From Lonepinella sp042485795 (GTDB lineage Bacteria > Pseudomonadota > Gammaproteobacteria > Enterobacterales > Pasteurellaceae): a stretch of DNA of 64,000 nt. The position numbers and the translations under genes were made by a program. Under the pieces are notes generated by a model. It saw only the letters and a program-made list of their open reading frames with translations. It did not search any database and had not been told where the DNA came from. Location: NCBI RefSeq assembly GCF_042485795.1, contig NZ_CP169368.1:1736001-1800000 (forward strand), given 5' to 3'. Shown here in pieces: positions 6,605-16,630 of this stretch (positions are counted from its first letter, which is position 1; each line of letters opens with the position of its first letter).

Positions 6605-8614
6605 ATGAATATAGATCTCAAAGCACATCCGATACTGCTTGTAGGCGTATGTTCTATAGCATTCAATAATACCGCAGTTGGTGCAGAAAAAACAGTCAGC
6701 AATGCAAATCAATTAGAACAGATTGTGGTGTCAGGCGAAAAATTCGAGCGTTCTAGCCACGAAACCAGTTCAAGCCTTGCGGTGCATACCGATAAAGACA
6801 TCAAAGAAAAAGCCAATCAAATTTCCATCGCATCGTTATTGCAAAAAACAGCTAATATTTTAGATACGGGCGTAGGCAATGAGTTGCCGACCATTCGGGG
6901 GATTAACAGTGCTGGCGAAGCCACGGGCGGGGTGGCGTTTTTCGGCGGTTCTCGTCCACGTTTGAATGTGTCGATTGACGGGCGTTCTACCAATTACAAC
7001 GAATTGGCGTTCGGTACAAAATCCTTGTGGGATATGAAACAGGTGGAGATTTATCGTGGTCCGCAAAGCTATGCTCAAGGGCGTAATGCGATTGCTGGGG
7101 CGGTGATTATGACATCAAACGATCCGACCAATGAATTTGAGGGGGCGGCGAAAGCCGGTTTTGGTAATCAAAATTACCGCCAATATGCGTTGATGTTGTC
7201 AGGTCCATTGGTGAAAGATGAATTGTTATTCCGTTTGTCGGCGGAACGTCAAGGGCGGACGAGTTTTGCGGATATGCCGAGTTATGCCGAAGCTGGCGAC
7301 CCACGCAAATTTAAAACCGATACCATTCGTGCCAAATTATTGTGGCTGCCGTCTGCTTTCCCTGATTTTTATGCAAAATTGACCTACAACTACATTGATT
7401 CTCGCTCACCGCAAGCCGAGGGAGCAAGTGGCACAGGGGAAATGCCGGTGTGGGAAAATTCATCGTATCATTTTGTTTTGGACACAGGCTTGCAATTATC
7501 CGAGGGCTGGAAGTGGGAAAACAAAGTGTTATACACCAAATACACCAATGACCGCTTATCCGCACCACCAACACGGCGTGGCAACCCTGCCTACCTTGAA
7601 GGACACGACATTCAAATTGAACCTGTGTTCAAATTTAAATCCGCAGACAGCCCTTATTCAGGTTTAATCGGAGCGTTTTATTTCCAATCCAAACACGATG
7701 AATGGGTAGATATGCACCCACTTTATGGTGGCAGACATAATTTTGACGATAAAAGCACCACCAAAGCGATTTTCGGCGAAATCACCTATTCGCAAGATTG
7801 GTTTGATGCCACCCTCTCCGCTCGTTATGAACAAGAACACCACACTCGCCACGGCGGTAACAATCCTTTTGTGATTAACCGAGATAAAACCGACAAAGTA
7901 TTCCTGCCAAAAATTGATCTAGCATGGAAACCCAATGCACAACATCGTTTAGGCGTAAAAGTGGGACGTGGCTATAACCCAGGCGGTGCGGCAGTTACCT
8001 TTTTCCCACCGATTGTCAGCTATCAATACGATCCTGAATATGTGTGGAACTACGAGCTTTATCACCGTTGGTTAAGTGCGGATAAACGCTTTGAACTCAA
8101 TACCAATGTGTTCTACAACCGCTACAAAGATATGCAGCTGCTCTACAACAGCCAAATTGACAATGCAGAAAAAGCGGTTACTTACGGGGCGGAAATGAGC
8201 TTAAATTGGCACGCCACCGAAAATTGGGATCTTTACGCCGCACTGGGTTTGTTAAAAACCAAAATCAAACAATATAGCCAACATCAAGCCTATGAGGGCA
8301 ATCAATTAAGCCGTTCGCCAAACTATACATTAAGCGTAGGCACAAAATATAGCTTGCCGAAAGGTTGGGAAATGGGCGTAGATGCACGTTTCACCGATGG
8401 CTATTACTCCAACATCAGCAACACGGCAACAGGCAAAGTGTCCTCTTACGCCCACACCGATGCCTATCTTGCCTATAACTTTAAGCAGGGACGAGTGATG
8501 TTGTTTGCCAACAATATCTTTAACGACCGCTCCACGGTATTTGTGGATCAATACACTGGCGTGAAACAGTTGCAACCACGCTTGTATGGTTTATCCACCG
8601 AATTACGCTTTTAA
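6605..8614 (+). CDS. TonB-dependent siderophore receptor (FyuA-like)
   Basis: A 669-residue outer-membrane receptor that would import a ferric siderophore using TonB energy. It has a signal peptide ending near residue 26 (TAVGA), a TonB box-like EQIVVSG near residue 34, a plug domain to about residue 165 (LPTIRGINSAG, VEIYRGPQSYAQGRNAIAGAV) and a 22-strand barrel ending in an aromatic terminal residue (STELRF). Length and several segments, such as the KDMQL strand near residue 500, recall the yersiniabactin receptor FyuA. It heads an operon with YbtP/Q/X-like genes 12 bases downstream. A good ribosome site (AGGAGG) precedes the ATG. The siderophore is unknown. With no synthesis genes nearby, use of siderophores made by other species is likely. 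Confidence 0.88.
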   Translation: MNIDLKAHPILLVGVCSIAFNNTAVGAEKTVSNANQLEQIVVSGEKFERSSHETSSSLAVHTDKDIKEKANQISIASLLQKTANILDTGVGNELPTIRGINSAGEATGGVAFFGGSRPRLNVSIDGRSTNYNELAFGTKSLWDMKQVEIYRGPQSYAQGRNAIAGAVIMTSNDPTNEFEGAAKAGFGNQNYRQYALMLSGPLVKDELLFRLSAERQGRTSFADMPSYAEAGDPRKFKTDTIRAKLLWLPSAFPDFYAKLTYNYIDSRSPQAEGASGTGEMPVWENSSYHFVLDTGLQLSEGWKWENKVLYTKYTNDRLSAPPTRRGNPAYLEGHDIQIEPVFKFKSADSPYSGLIGAFYFQSKHDEWVDMHPLYGGRHNFDDKSTTKAIFGEITYSQDWFDATLSARYEQEHHTRHGGNNPFVINRDKTDKVFLPKIDLAWKPNAQHRLGVKVGRGYNPGGAAVTFFPPIVSYQYDPEYVWNYELYHRWLSADKRFELNTNVFYNRYKDMQLLYNSQIDNAEKAVTYGAEMSLNWHATENWDLYAALGLLKTKIKQYSQHQAYEGNQLSRSPNYTLSVGTKYSLPKGWEMGVDARFTDGYYSNISNTATGKVSSYAHTDAYLAYNFKQGRVMLFANNIFNDRSTVFVDQYTGVKQLQPRLYGLSTELRF

Positions 8615-8626
8615 TTAGGGGAAAAG

Positions 8627-10396
8627 ATGAGCATAAAACATGCGGAAATTTGCCGTCCAGTGGAAAAACAGCTGCGTTTTTCTATGCTGCTGGCAAGCCT
8701 TGCCCAACTGATGAAATTATTGATTTGGCTGTTGATGATTGGCATTGTGTATCAAGCGGTGCAATCGCAATTTCCGCTGTTTTATCTGCTCGCTTTATTT
8801 GTGCTGACCGTGTTGCACTACACCTGCAAAATCAAGGCACACGATGCCTCGCATTATGCGGCGTTCCGTTTGGAAGAGATTTTAAGGCAGCGTTTATCGC
8901 AAAAAATCGCTAGTCTGCCGTTGGGGCAAGTGCAAAATATCGGTTCGGGGGCATTGTCCAAAGTGTTGGTTGATGATGTGCAAGCCTTGCACGCTTTTGT
9001 CGCCGATGCACCGCCGTTAAAAGCCGAAGCATACAGTACGCCTGTGTTTGTAGTGCTGGCGTTGGCGTGGTTCAACTTGCCATTCGCACTGGCTGCTTTG
9101 CTGTTCGCTTTAACCATGTTGTTGATTTTAAAACTCGGCTTTTCCCGTAGCCAGCCTTTTCGCCGCCAATACGGCTTGGCATTGGCTCAGGTAAACAGTG
9201 CGATTGTTGAATATGTGCAGGGCATGGCAACCGTCCGCACCTTTGATGCAGGCGAAAGCTCTTACGGACGTTTTCAACAGGCGTTAATTCATTTTCGTCA
9301 AGTGATGCAAAATTGGTTAGATACGATGAAATGGTCGGCTCGCCTGAACCGTTCCTTATTAACGCCCATGCCGATCACGATTTTTCTGCTCGCTTTGGGC
9401 AGTCTGCTGTATTGGCAAGGGACGATTTCCACCTTTACGTTGTTTGTGTTTTTAGTGTTGGCAACAGGTTTCATTGAAACACTACATCCTTATGTGGGGC
9501 TATTTCATCTGATTGAAAAATCCCGTGCTTCTATTGAACGAATTAACGAAATTGAAGCCATGCCAATTTTACCCGTGAGCGATAATCTGCAATTACCCGA
9601 ACAATTTGATATTGCGTTTAAGCAGGTTAGCTTTGCCTATGAAACAGAAAACAGAACAGAAAATAAAACCAAAAAAACTGGCGAAAAAAACACCGCAGTT
9701 TTAAATAAAATTGATTTCTCCGTCCCACAAAACAGCTTTACCGCCATTATCGGCGAATCGGGTTCGGGCAAAACCACGTTGCTCAGTCTGTTGCTGCGGT
9801 TTTGGGACGTAACTGGTGGTGAGATCTGTATCGGCGGCGTGAATATTAAAGCCATTGCCCCCGAAAAATTGATGTCGCTTTGCTCGGTGGTATTTCAGGA
9901 TAACTTCTTATTTTCAGGCAGCATTGCGGAGAATATTTGTTACGGCTTAGACAATGTGTCTGAACAGGACATGATAAACGCCGCCCAACAAGCCCATATT
10001 CACGATTTTATTATGAGCTTGCCACAAGGTTATCAAACTTCCGTAGGCGAACGTGGGCAACTGCTTTCTGGTGGGCAAAAACAGCGTTTGACCATTGCCC
10101 GTGCGTTTTTGCAAAACCGTCCGATTTTGCTGTTAGACGAGCCGACCGCTTATTCCGATATAGAGAACGAACTCAAATTGATGCAGGCGTTTAACAACTT
10201 AATGCAAAATAAAACCGTGCTGATGGTGGCACATCGGTTAAGCAATGTAGTGAATGCCGATCAAATTATTTACTTGCAAAAAGGACAAATCGCCGCACAA
10301 GGCAAACATCAGGATTTGCTGGCACAATCCCCTGTTTATCAACAATTATGGCTAGCGTATCAACAAGCCAATCATTGGGTGTTGGAGGTGAAATGA
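8627..10396 (+). CDS. ABC half-transporter, YbtP/IrtA-like siderophore importer subunit
   Basis: A 589-residue protein with an N-terminal six-helix transmembrane domain (about residues 20-310) fused to an ATPase domain. It has Walker A GESGSGKTT (about residue 376), signature LLSGGQKQR (about 480), Walker B LLLDEPTA (about 500) and the H-loop VAHRLS. Fused exporter-fold subunits encoded in pairs behind a siderophore receptor are the YbtP/YbtQ and IrtA/IrtB importers, which bring ferric siderophores across the inner membrane. A short Lys/Thr/Glu-rich insert precedes the ATPase near residue 345. Its stop overlaps the next start by ATGA. Export cannot be excluded by sequence, but context favours import. 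Confidence 0.85.
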   Translation: MSIKHAEICRPVEKQLRFSMLLASLAQLMKLLIWLLMIGIVYQAVQSQFPLFYLLALFVLTVLHYTCKIKAHDASHYAAFRLEEILRQRLSQKIASLPLGQVQNIGSGALSKVLVDDVQALHAFVADAPPLKAEAYSTPVFVVLALAWFNLPFALAALLFALTMLLILKLGFSRSQPFRRQYGLALAQVNSAIVEYVQGMATVRTFDAGESSYGRFQQALIHFRQVMQNWLDTMKWSARLNRSLLTPMPITIFLLALGSLLYWQGTISTFTLFVFLVLATGFIETLHPYVGLFHLIEKSRASIERINEIEAMPILPVSDNLQLPEQFDIAFKQVSFAYETENRTENKTKKTGEKNTAVLNKIDFSVPQNSFTAIIGESGSGKTTLLSLLLRFWDVTGGEICIGGVNIKAIAPEKLMSLCSVVFQDNFLFSGSIAENICYGLDNVSEQDMINAAQQAHIHDFIMSLPQGYQTSVGERGQLLSGGQKQRLTIARAFLQNRPILLLDEPTAYSDIENELKLMQAFNNLMQNKTVLMVAHRLSNVVNADQIIYLQKGQIAAQGKHQDLLAQSPVYQQLWLAYQQANHWVLEVK

Positions 10397-12168
10397 TGAA
10401 ATTGGACAGCTACATCAATCCAGCCACCTTTCACAGCAAAGGGCTGTTTCATTCTTACCGTCTGTTGCTAGATAGTTCAGGCAGCCAAAAAGGTAAATTG
10501 ATCTTCCGTTTGCTGTCGGCAGGGCTTTCCGCTTTGCTGTTCGGTATCAGCCTTGCCTTGCTGTATCCTTTGTTGCTCAGTCTTGACACGCAACAGCCTA
10601 CGCCGTTTTACCGCACATTGAGCTGGATTGTAGCATTGTTATTGGCTGCCATTGTGTTGCGGATACTGGCGGAAACCTATGACACCAAAGGCTATGCCAA
10701 TCTCGCCATTCATCAGCTGCGTACGGAGTTAGGGGAAAAACTCCGCCGTGTGCCGTTGGTGATTTTAAGCGGTTTGCGTTCAGGCGAAATCAATTCGGTG
10801 CTGGTGCAAAGTATCAACGAAGCCGCTGGTTACGCCTTTACCTTAATGAGCATTATTCTGTACGCCATTTTTATTCCTTTGGGAGCGGCAGTCTGTTTGT
10901 GCTTTTTTGACGGCGGTTGGCGGTTTGCTTTGCTGATTTGCCTGATTTTTCCGTTGATTGTGCCGCTTTATTTATGGCGTAGAAAAGCGTTTAGACGCGG
11001 TTTCAGCATTTTAGCCGAAGCCAATACCAAGCTCAAAGGCGAGGCAGTGGAATTTACCCAAGGATTGAGCGTGCTGAAATCCACCCTGCAACTGGCGGAC
11101 AAGCAAAATCAATTTAAGCAGGTGGCACAAGATGTGGCGAAAATTCAACAAATCGGTACCAAAAAGGGCGAAATCCCCAATTTAATTATCACTTCAACCG
11201 TGCAATTCGGTTTATTGGTGATTTTGCTGCTGGGTGCGGTGTGGGTGAGTACGGGATCGGTGCATTGGCTGATGTTGGCAACCGTAATGATTATGATCGC
11301 ACGAATTGCCGATGTGCTGAATTTCTTTGTGCAAATGGCATCGTTGCTGGAAATTTTTATGATTAGCAGCGAAAAACTGGCAGGCTTAATGGCATTGCCC
11401 GAGCTTACCGAACAAACCGCCCCAAGGCTGCCTGAAAAGGTGGATATTCAATACGAACAAGTGAGCTTTCGTTATCCACAACAAGAAAGTGCGGTGTTAA
11501 ATCAGATAGATTTAAGCATTCCCGAAAAAACGCTGACCGCCTTTGTCGGCAGCAGCGGTTGTGGCAAAAGCACCTTGTTGAAATTGCTGTTACGCCAAGG
11601 TGATCCCGAGCAAGGCAGGATTAAAATTGGTGGCATGGATATTCGCCACATGAGCCAAAGCCAGTTGATGAGTATGATTTCCGTGGTGTTTCAAGACGTG
11701 TATTTGTTTCAAGACAGCATTTTGAACAATATCCGCATGGCAAAACCCGATGCCGATGACGAAACCGTGATTCAGGTCGCCAAACTTGCCCAATGCCACG
11801 ACTTTATTATGCGGCTGCCACAAGGCTATCACACCCAAGTCGCCGACATCGGCACCAATTTTTCAGGCGGTGAAAAACAACGCCTAGCCATTGCCCGTGC
11901 CATTTTAAAAGACGCACCGATTTTGATTCTGGACGAACCCACGGCAGCACTGGATACCTACAATGAATTAGCGGTACAACAAGCCTTGAATGCGTTGGTC
12001 AAAGACAAAACCATTTTGATTATCGCCCACCGCTTATCCACCATTGTGGCAGCCAACCAGATTTATGTGTTGGACAACGGCAGCATCGCCGAACAAGGCA
12101 CCCATCAGCAATTATTAGCCAAACAGGGCATTTACGCCGATTTTTGGCGGAAACAGGTTAGGGAATAA
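10393..12168 (+). CDS. ABC half-transporter, YbtQ/IrtB-like siderophore importer subunit
   Basis: The partner subunit, about 591 residues, with a transmembrane domain (about residues 25-310) and an ATPase with Walker A GSSGCGKST (about 386), signature FSGGEKQR (about 490) and Walker B LILDEPTA. The ATG at 10393 overlaps the previous stop (ATGA) and follows a strong GGAGGTG ribosome site; a second ATG follows at 10396. Longer upstream reading adds only sequence from the preceding gene. It probably forms a heterodimer with the upstream subunit. One uptake signal lies near 11487 within the gene, so the locus is not wholly free of host-type signals. Confidence 0.85.
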   Translation: MMKLDSYINPATFHSKGLFHSYRLLLDSSGSQKGKLIFRLLSAGLSALLFGISLALLYPLLLSLDTQQPTPFYRTLSWIVALLLAAIVLRILAETYDTKGYANLAIHQLRTELGEKLRRVPLVILSGLRSGEINSVLVQSINEAAGYAFTLMSIILYAIFIPLGAAVCLCFFDGGWRFALLICLIFPLIVPLYLWRRKAFRRGFSILAEANTKLKGEAVEFTQGLSVLKSTLQLADKQNQFKQVAQDVAKIQQIGTKKGEIPNLIITSTVQFGLLVILLLGAVWVSTGSVHWLMLATVMIMIARIADVLNFFVQMASLLEIFMISSEKLAGLMALPELTEQTAPRLPEKVDIQYEQVSFRYPQQESAVLNQIDLSIPEKTLTAFVGSSGCGKSTLLKLLLRQGDPEQGRIKIGGMDIRHMSQSQLMSMISVVFQDVYLFQDSILNNIRMAKPDADDETVIQVAKLAQCHDFIMRLPQGYHTQVADIGTNFSGGEKQRLAIARAILKDAPILILDEPTAALDTYNELAVQQALNALVKDKTILIIAHRLSTIVAANQIYVLDNGSIAEQGTHQQLLAKQGIYADFWRKQVRE

Positions 12169-12171
12169 GTT

Positions 12172-13413
12172 ATGGAAAACTCAATGAATAACGCTTTGAA
12201 TAGCTCTTTGAATAAGAAAGAAAAATTAAGTTGGCAAGATTGGGCGTTGCTGTTTAATGCGTCTAATTTCAAATTTATCATTGTCAGCTTTTATATGATC
12301 GGACTGATTACAGTGTTAAAAGATCACCAACTGGATCTGAAACTCATCAGTTGGATTTATTTGTTATCTATTTTTGAAGTGATCAAAGTGGTCATCACGC
12401 CACTATTGGAAAAATTTTATTTCAAATCCATCGGCAAATTTAAAACCTGGTTACTGCTGTCCAGCAGCCTGTTATTTGCTTCCTTTTTATGGCTGTATTT
12501 TATTGAGCCACAAAAGGATTTTGGCATATTAATGTTCATTTGTGCCTGCTTAAGCCTAATGAGCGTAATCTTCGGCTGTGCCAGCTTAGGCTTAACCGTG
12601 ATCCTGCTGCCTGAAAATCAACGTGGCTACGGCGGCGTGTTTCAAATTATCGGTTCAAGATTAGGCAGAATGCTCGGTGGTGGCTTATTTTTGTTTATTT
12701 ATCAACACTATGGCTGGGATAAGGCGATTTTATTCATCTGCCTGTTTGGGTTGGTTGTGTTTCTGCAAGTGCTATTTTATCGGGAAACCCATACCGAAAC
12801 AGTTTCCGCCAACCAATACAGCCTAGGCTTTTTCTTTAAACGCTTGATTCAATTCTGGCAACAACCCAACGCAGGCTATTACTGGTTCGCCATTTTGTTC
12901 TTGTGTTGCGTACCATACAGCCTGCTTGCCAGCACCTTCGTCCCCAAACTTTCCACCTTAAACTGGCAACCGCAACAAATCGGCTTTGTGTTGAGTATTG
13001 TCGTTCCCGTGGTTTCCATTATTTTTACCCCACTAAGCGTGCCGTTACTGAAAAAAATGTCCCGCAGTGCCTTGTTAAAATGGGGCTTATTTATCCAAAT
13101 CCCCGTGGTACTCAGTTTTTATTTTGAAGACCATCTCATCTATCAAGATTATTTATTTTCCCTGCCGATTATCTTATTAAGTGCAGGATACAGCATTTTA
13201 TTACCGATTTTAATGACCCTGCTCATGGATAAAGCCACCTTCCCAACCGTGGACAGCTCACTGCAATTCACCATTCTCTTGCTCGGCACTTACACCACAG
13301 GCTTTCTGTCACTGCGGTTAATTGATTTGATTGGTTATAATGGGATTTATTTTGTTTCTACGCTGTTTGCGGTGTTGGTGTGGGCGTTGGCGTATAGGGA
13401 ATATAATCAATAA
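12172..13413 (+). CDS. MFS transporter, YbtX-like
   Basis: A 413-residue major facilitator protein with about twelve hydrophobic segments. It is the last gene of the operon, three bases after the ABC pair, in the position YbtX occupies after YbtP and YbtQ in yersiniabactin loci. YbtX-type proteins contribute to siderophore or zinc handling, but their reaction is not settled. The N-terminus (residues 1-20) is Asn- and Ser-rich and hydrophilic. The motif GYGGVFQIIGSRLGRMLGG near residue 155-173 resembles the conserved fifth-helix region of MFS siderophore transporters. Assignment rests mainly on fold and gene order. Confidence 0.78.
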   Translation: MENSMNNALNSSLNKKEKLSWQDWALLFNASNFKFIIVSFYMIGLITVLKDHQLDLKLISWIYLLSIFEVIKVVITPLLEKFYFKSIGKFKTWLLLSSSLLFASFLWLYFIEPQKDFGILMFICACLSLMSVIFGCASLGLTVILLPENQRGYGGVFQIIGSRLGRMLGGGLFLFIYQHYGWDKAILFICLFGLVVFLQVLFYRETHTETVSANQYSLGFFFKRLIQFWQQPNAGYYWFAILFLCCVPYSLLASTFVPKLSTLNWQPQQIGFVLSIVVPVVSIIFTPLSVPLLKKMSRSALLKWGLFIQIPVVLSFYFEDHLIYQDYLFSLPIILLSAGYSILLPILMTLLMDKATFPTVDSSLQFTILLLGTYTTGFLSLRLIDLIGYNGIYFVSTLFAVLVWALAYREYNQ

Positions 13414-13474
13414 AAACTCAAAATTTTTTAACCGCACTTTACTTTTTTCGTTAATTGAAAGTATTGCTTGCACA

Positions 13475-13504
13475 AAAAAGTTTCAAATGTGATTGAAACT
13501 TTTT
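13475..13504. terminator. Bidirectional terminator between the siderophore operon and sotB
   Basis: A perfect 12-bp stem (AAAAAGTTTCAA / TTGAAACTTTTT) with a six-base loop and T-rich tails on both strands lies between two convergent genes. It should end transcription from both sides. Confidence 0.8.
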
Positions 13505-13534
13505 ATATTTTAACGTAAGGTTTACATTATAAAT

Positions 13535-14707
13535 TTAACGCTGACGATATTTCAACCAACTCAACACAAAAACTAAAACAGCCAATCCGCCCACAGCCGA
13601 TCCTACAAACCCAATATTTGCCAATCCCCAGTGTTGCATAACTTGATTTCCCACTAATGCTCCAGCACCAATCCCAATATTATAAATGCCAGAGAAAATG
13701 GAGGTAGCAACATCAGTGGCATCGGGGGCTAACTGCAATACTCGCATTTGTAAGCCCAAAGTCATGGCGGAGATACCGATGCCCCAGATGAAGATTTGCA
13801 CGAACAGCAAGGTGACATGATCGCTCACAAGGTAAAAGGTGAACAATGAGCTGGTGATAATGGCGAGTGCCACAATCACAAAACCCGTTGGGAAAAAGCG
13901 ATAAAGGCGACTGAATAAGAAGCTGGCGGTAAAGCCTGCTACGCCAAAAACCAGCAAAATCAGGGTGGCTGTATTTTCACTTAACTGGCTAATATTCATC
14001 ACAAAAGGTTCAATATAACTATAAGCGGTAAAATGGGCGGTAACAATCAACATCACCACAATATAGGTAGCGATTAATAACGGACGTTTTGCCAATAATG
14101 GTAAACTCGACAATGAACCAGCATTGCGACTCGGTAAACGTGGTAACAAATTTGCTAGAATCAGCATGATCGCAAATGCCACCACACCAAGCACCGCAAA
14201 AGTCGCTCGCCAACCTAACCATTGACCAATAATTCGCCCGATCGGTAAGCCTAACACCATTGCCATGGCAGATCCCATGGCGATCATGCCGAGAGCTTGG
14301 GTTTGCTTGCCTTTTGGTGCGACTCGCATTGCCATTGCCACCGAAATTGACCAGAAAATCGCATGGGCAAAGGCAATCCCCATGCGTGCTAATAACAATA
14401 CCCAATAATTCCATGCCAATACCGACAATACATGACTTGCCACAAATAACACGAACACTTTCAGCAATAAACTACGGCGTTCTAATTTCGCCGTTGCCAA
14501 CATTAACGGCAAAGATGCCAAGGATACAATCCAAGCATAAACCGTAATCATCAACCCTGTTTCCGCTACGTCCATAGCAAAACTGTTGGCAATGTCCGAT
14601 AGCAATGCGACAGGTACAAATTCGGTAGTATTAAACACAAAAGCGGCAAATGCCATGGCTACCACACGCAAAGAAGCTACGCGGTCTATTTTTTTTGCAT
14701 CTAACAT
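13535..14707 (-). CDS. sotB: SotB-like sugar/arabinose efflux MFS transporter
   Basis: A 390-residue, twelve-helix MFS protein of the DHA1 sugar-efflux group, matching SotB/YdeA in length and pattern: the N-terminal FVFNTTEFVPVALLSDIA segment is characteristic of these proteins. It is thought to export arabinose, IPTG-like sugars or other small solutes. Its ATG overlaps the stop of the upstream AsmA-like gene by one base (TAATG), which indicates translational coupling. In H. influenzae the corresponding gene, as I recall, lies next to der; here the siderophore block separates them. Confidence 0.82.
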   Translation of the reverse strand: MLDAKKIDRVASLRVVAMAFAAFVFNTTEFVPVALLSDIANSFAMDVAETGLMITVYAWIVSLASLPLMLATAKLERRSLLLKVFVLFVASHVLSVLAWNYWVLLLARMGIAFAHAIFWSISVAMAMRVAPKGKQTQALGMIAMGSAMAMVLGLPIGRIIGQWLGWRATFAVLGVVAFAIMLILANLLPRLPSRNAGSLSSLPLLAKRPLLIATYIVVMLIVTAHFTAYSYIEPFVMNISQLSENTATLILLVFGVAGFTASFLFSRLYRFFPTGFVIVALAIITSSLFTFYLVSDHVTLLFVQIFIWGIGISAMTLGLQMRVLQLAPDATDVATSIFSGIYNIGIGAGALVGNQVMQHWGLANIGFVGSAVGGLAVLVFVLSWLKYRQR

Positions 14708-16029
14708 TATTTTAATTTCTCTTTAATAAAATTCTTTAACTGATCGCGAAAACTGCGGTTGATTTCCACTTTATATTCAGGTGATTGACAACTGCCAAAG
14801 AATCGCACAGGCAAAGCTAATGCTTGATAACGCTGGTCATTCACCGCAATATTAGCACGGAAATCACAGCGATTTTGGGTTAAATCTACCACGCCTTGGC
14901 TTTGTAAAATAAAATAGCGGTGTTGTAATTTCGCTTCATCAACCTGAATAACAGTAGGTTGCCAGTGAAATTTGGCTTGAGCCACATCAAAATTGGTATC
15001 CATATTTTTAGTCGTTTCATCAAAATTAATCGGGGTATATTGACTGATTAATTGCAACACATTCAAGCCTTTCACTTTGCCGTCTGTAACATCAATCTCA
15101 ACATCGCCCTGTTTTGGCATTATCTCATCGGAAAATAACCGCATTTCTACATTGGCATTGCCACTGACTAATTCAGCAATATTAAAGGCTGTTAGCCAAC
15201 TTTCTAGGGGTAATTGCGTGCCTGCTACCGTCCAAACATAGCTATCTTGCTGTTGGTTTAAATTTAATGACAATGCCGTATTTTGTGCCTGTTGAGAAAC
15301 TTGCACTGATACCGATAAATCCGTTTGAGCATCGACTTCTGCTTGGATTTCGTCTAATTTAATCTGATTAAATACAGGGTGAACAAAGGTGACAATATAA
15401 TGATTCGGAGTAAAAATCAAGAAACCTTGCTCGGCTTGTAACGCCAATTTGTTTTGGTTAAACAAGCGTTTATTGCTTAATACGAGCTGGCTATCTAATG
15501 CTGCAAACTGAATTTTATTCAAAGCAACGGCAAATTGTGATTTAAGTTTAATTTGGTCATTTTGTGCCGTTTCCGCCGATAAATCTATATTTACCCTAGG
15601 TAATGTTACATGATTGGAATGAAAAGATTTCAACCAAACGGATAAATCCTGTAAAGAAAGGGGAAAATCAGGACGGAGATCCACTTGTAGCTCAGTTAAA
15701 TCAGGAATCGTTGAATCTGTATAGAACACTTGCCCTTGAGTTAGATGGAAAGATTGTAAATTCATTTCCCCTTGTAACAAATACCACAAGTTTAATTCAG
15801 CACGCAAGGATTGAGCGACAAGTCGTTTATTTTCAGCAAAAACATAATGCACATCGTTTAATTCCACCATTACAGGCGGGAAAAGACGAAATTCAATTTT
15901 GCTAGTTTTCACCGCATTTTCTGCCAAAAGTGCGGTGAATTTTTGCTCTATTTTACCTTTCTGTACATAAAGAAAGGCAATAAATGCAAAAATAACAATA
16001 AAAAGTACCGCACTTATTTTTTTTAGCAT
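14707..16029 (-). CDS. AsmA-like inner-membrane-anchored protein
   Basis: A 440-residue protein with one N-terminal transmembrane anchor (residues 4-22), followed by a long beta-rich periplasmic region typical of the AsmA superfamily. In the C-terminal third, GNANVEMRLFSDEIMPKQGDVEIDVTDGKVKGLNVLQLI and IDFRANIAVNDQRYQALALPVRFFGSCQSPEYKVEI-type segments match the AsmA C-terminal domain. Relatives act in outer-membrane lipid transport and protein assembly. It is smaller than E. coli AsmA (about 617 residues). It lies between dcd and sotB in one leftward run. The precise role is unknown. Confidence 0.75.
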   Translation of the reverse strand: MLKKISAVLFIVIFAFIAFLYVQKGKIEQKFTALLAENAVKTSKIEFRLFPPVMVELNDVHYVFAENKRLVAQSLRAELNLWYLLQGEMNLQSFHLTQGQVFYTDSTIPDLTELQVDLRPDFPLSLQDLSVWLKSFHSNHVTLPRVNIDLSAETAQNDQIKLKSQFAVALNKIQFAALDSQLVLSNKRLFNQNKLALQAEQGFLIFTPNHYIVTFVHPVFNQIKLDEIQAEVDAQTDLSVSVQVSQQAQNTALSLNLNQQQDSYVWTVAGTQLPLESWLTAFNIAELVSGNANVEMRLFSDEIMPKQGDVEIDVTDGKVKGLNVLQLISQYTPINFDETTKNMDTNFDVAQAKFHWQPTVIQVDEAKLQHRYFILQSQGVVDLTQNRCDFRANIAVNDQRYQALALPVRFFGSCQSPEYKVEINRSFRDQLKNFIKEKLK

Positions 16030-16032
16030 TGA

Positions 16033-16617
16033 TTATTTATCCTGATTAATTCGGCTCGCTACCGCACTTTGTTGGTGTTTATATTTAGCATCTTCACGGC
16101 TAGTGTAAGGACGAGCCGCATTACCGCTCAAAATTTCAAAACTCAACGCCCCGATAATCATATTCGGACGCAACGCCAACGGTAATTTGCCCGAATTATA
16201 AAATTCCAACACAATTTTGCCTTCCCAACCAGGATCAATACGATGTGCGGTAACATGTACCATTAAGCCTAAACGCGCCAAAGAAGAACGCCCATCAAGC
16301 CAGCCAATCACATTAGCAGGCAATTTCACACTCTCTAAAGTCGTGGCTAACGCAAGCACACCTGGGTGCAAATAAAAGGCTTCATTATTGCCGATAATAA
16401 TTTCATCGCTCATCACTAAATCTAATTGTGCCGCCACGGCTTCCTTTGGACCGCTGACATCAATAAAAGGCGCACTGTGTTCACGAAATACACGGAAAGA
16501 ATTGCCCAACCGCACATCAATGGTTGCCCCGTTAATTTTGCTATTATCAGGTCGAGGCGTTAGGGAAATAATGCCTTCATCTAAATATTTTTCAATATCG
16601 GTATCACATAATCTCAT
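16033..16617 (-). CDS. dcd: dCTP deaminase
   Basis: A 194-residue dCTP deaminase, which converts dCTP to dUTP for thymidylate synthesis. The family start MRLCDTDIEKYLDEG fits the ATG at 16617; a GTG nine bases upstream is less likely. The trimeric beta-barrel motifs are clear: GRSSLARLGLMVHVTAHRIDPGWEG near residues 109-133 and LEFYNSG with the catalytic Glu, followed by the tail that closes over the substrate. It follows udk by 13 bases, in a pyrimidine salvage pair. Confidence 0.95.
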   Translation of the reverse strand: MRLCDTDIEKYLDEGIISLTPRPDNSKINGATIDVRLGNSFRVFREHSAPFIDVSGPKEAVAAQLDLVMSDEIIIGNNEAFYLHPGVLALATTLESVKLPANVIGWLDGRSSLARLGLMVHVTAHRIDPGWEGKIVLEFYNSGKLPLALRPNMIIGALSFEILSGNAARPYTSREDAKYKHQQSAVASRINQDK

Positions 16618-16630
16618 TTTTTGCACGCCC

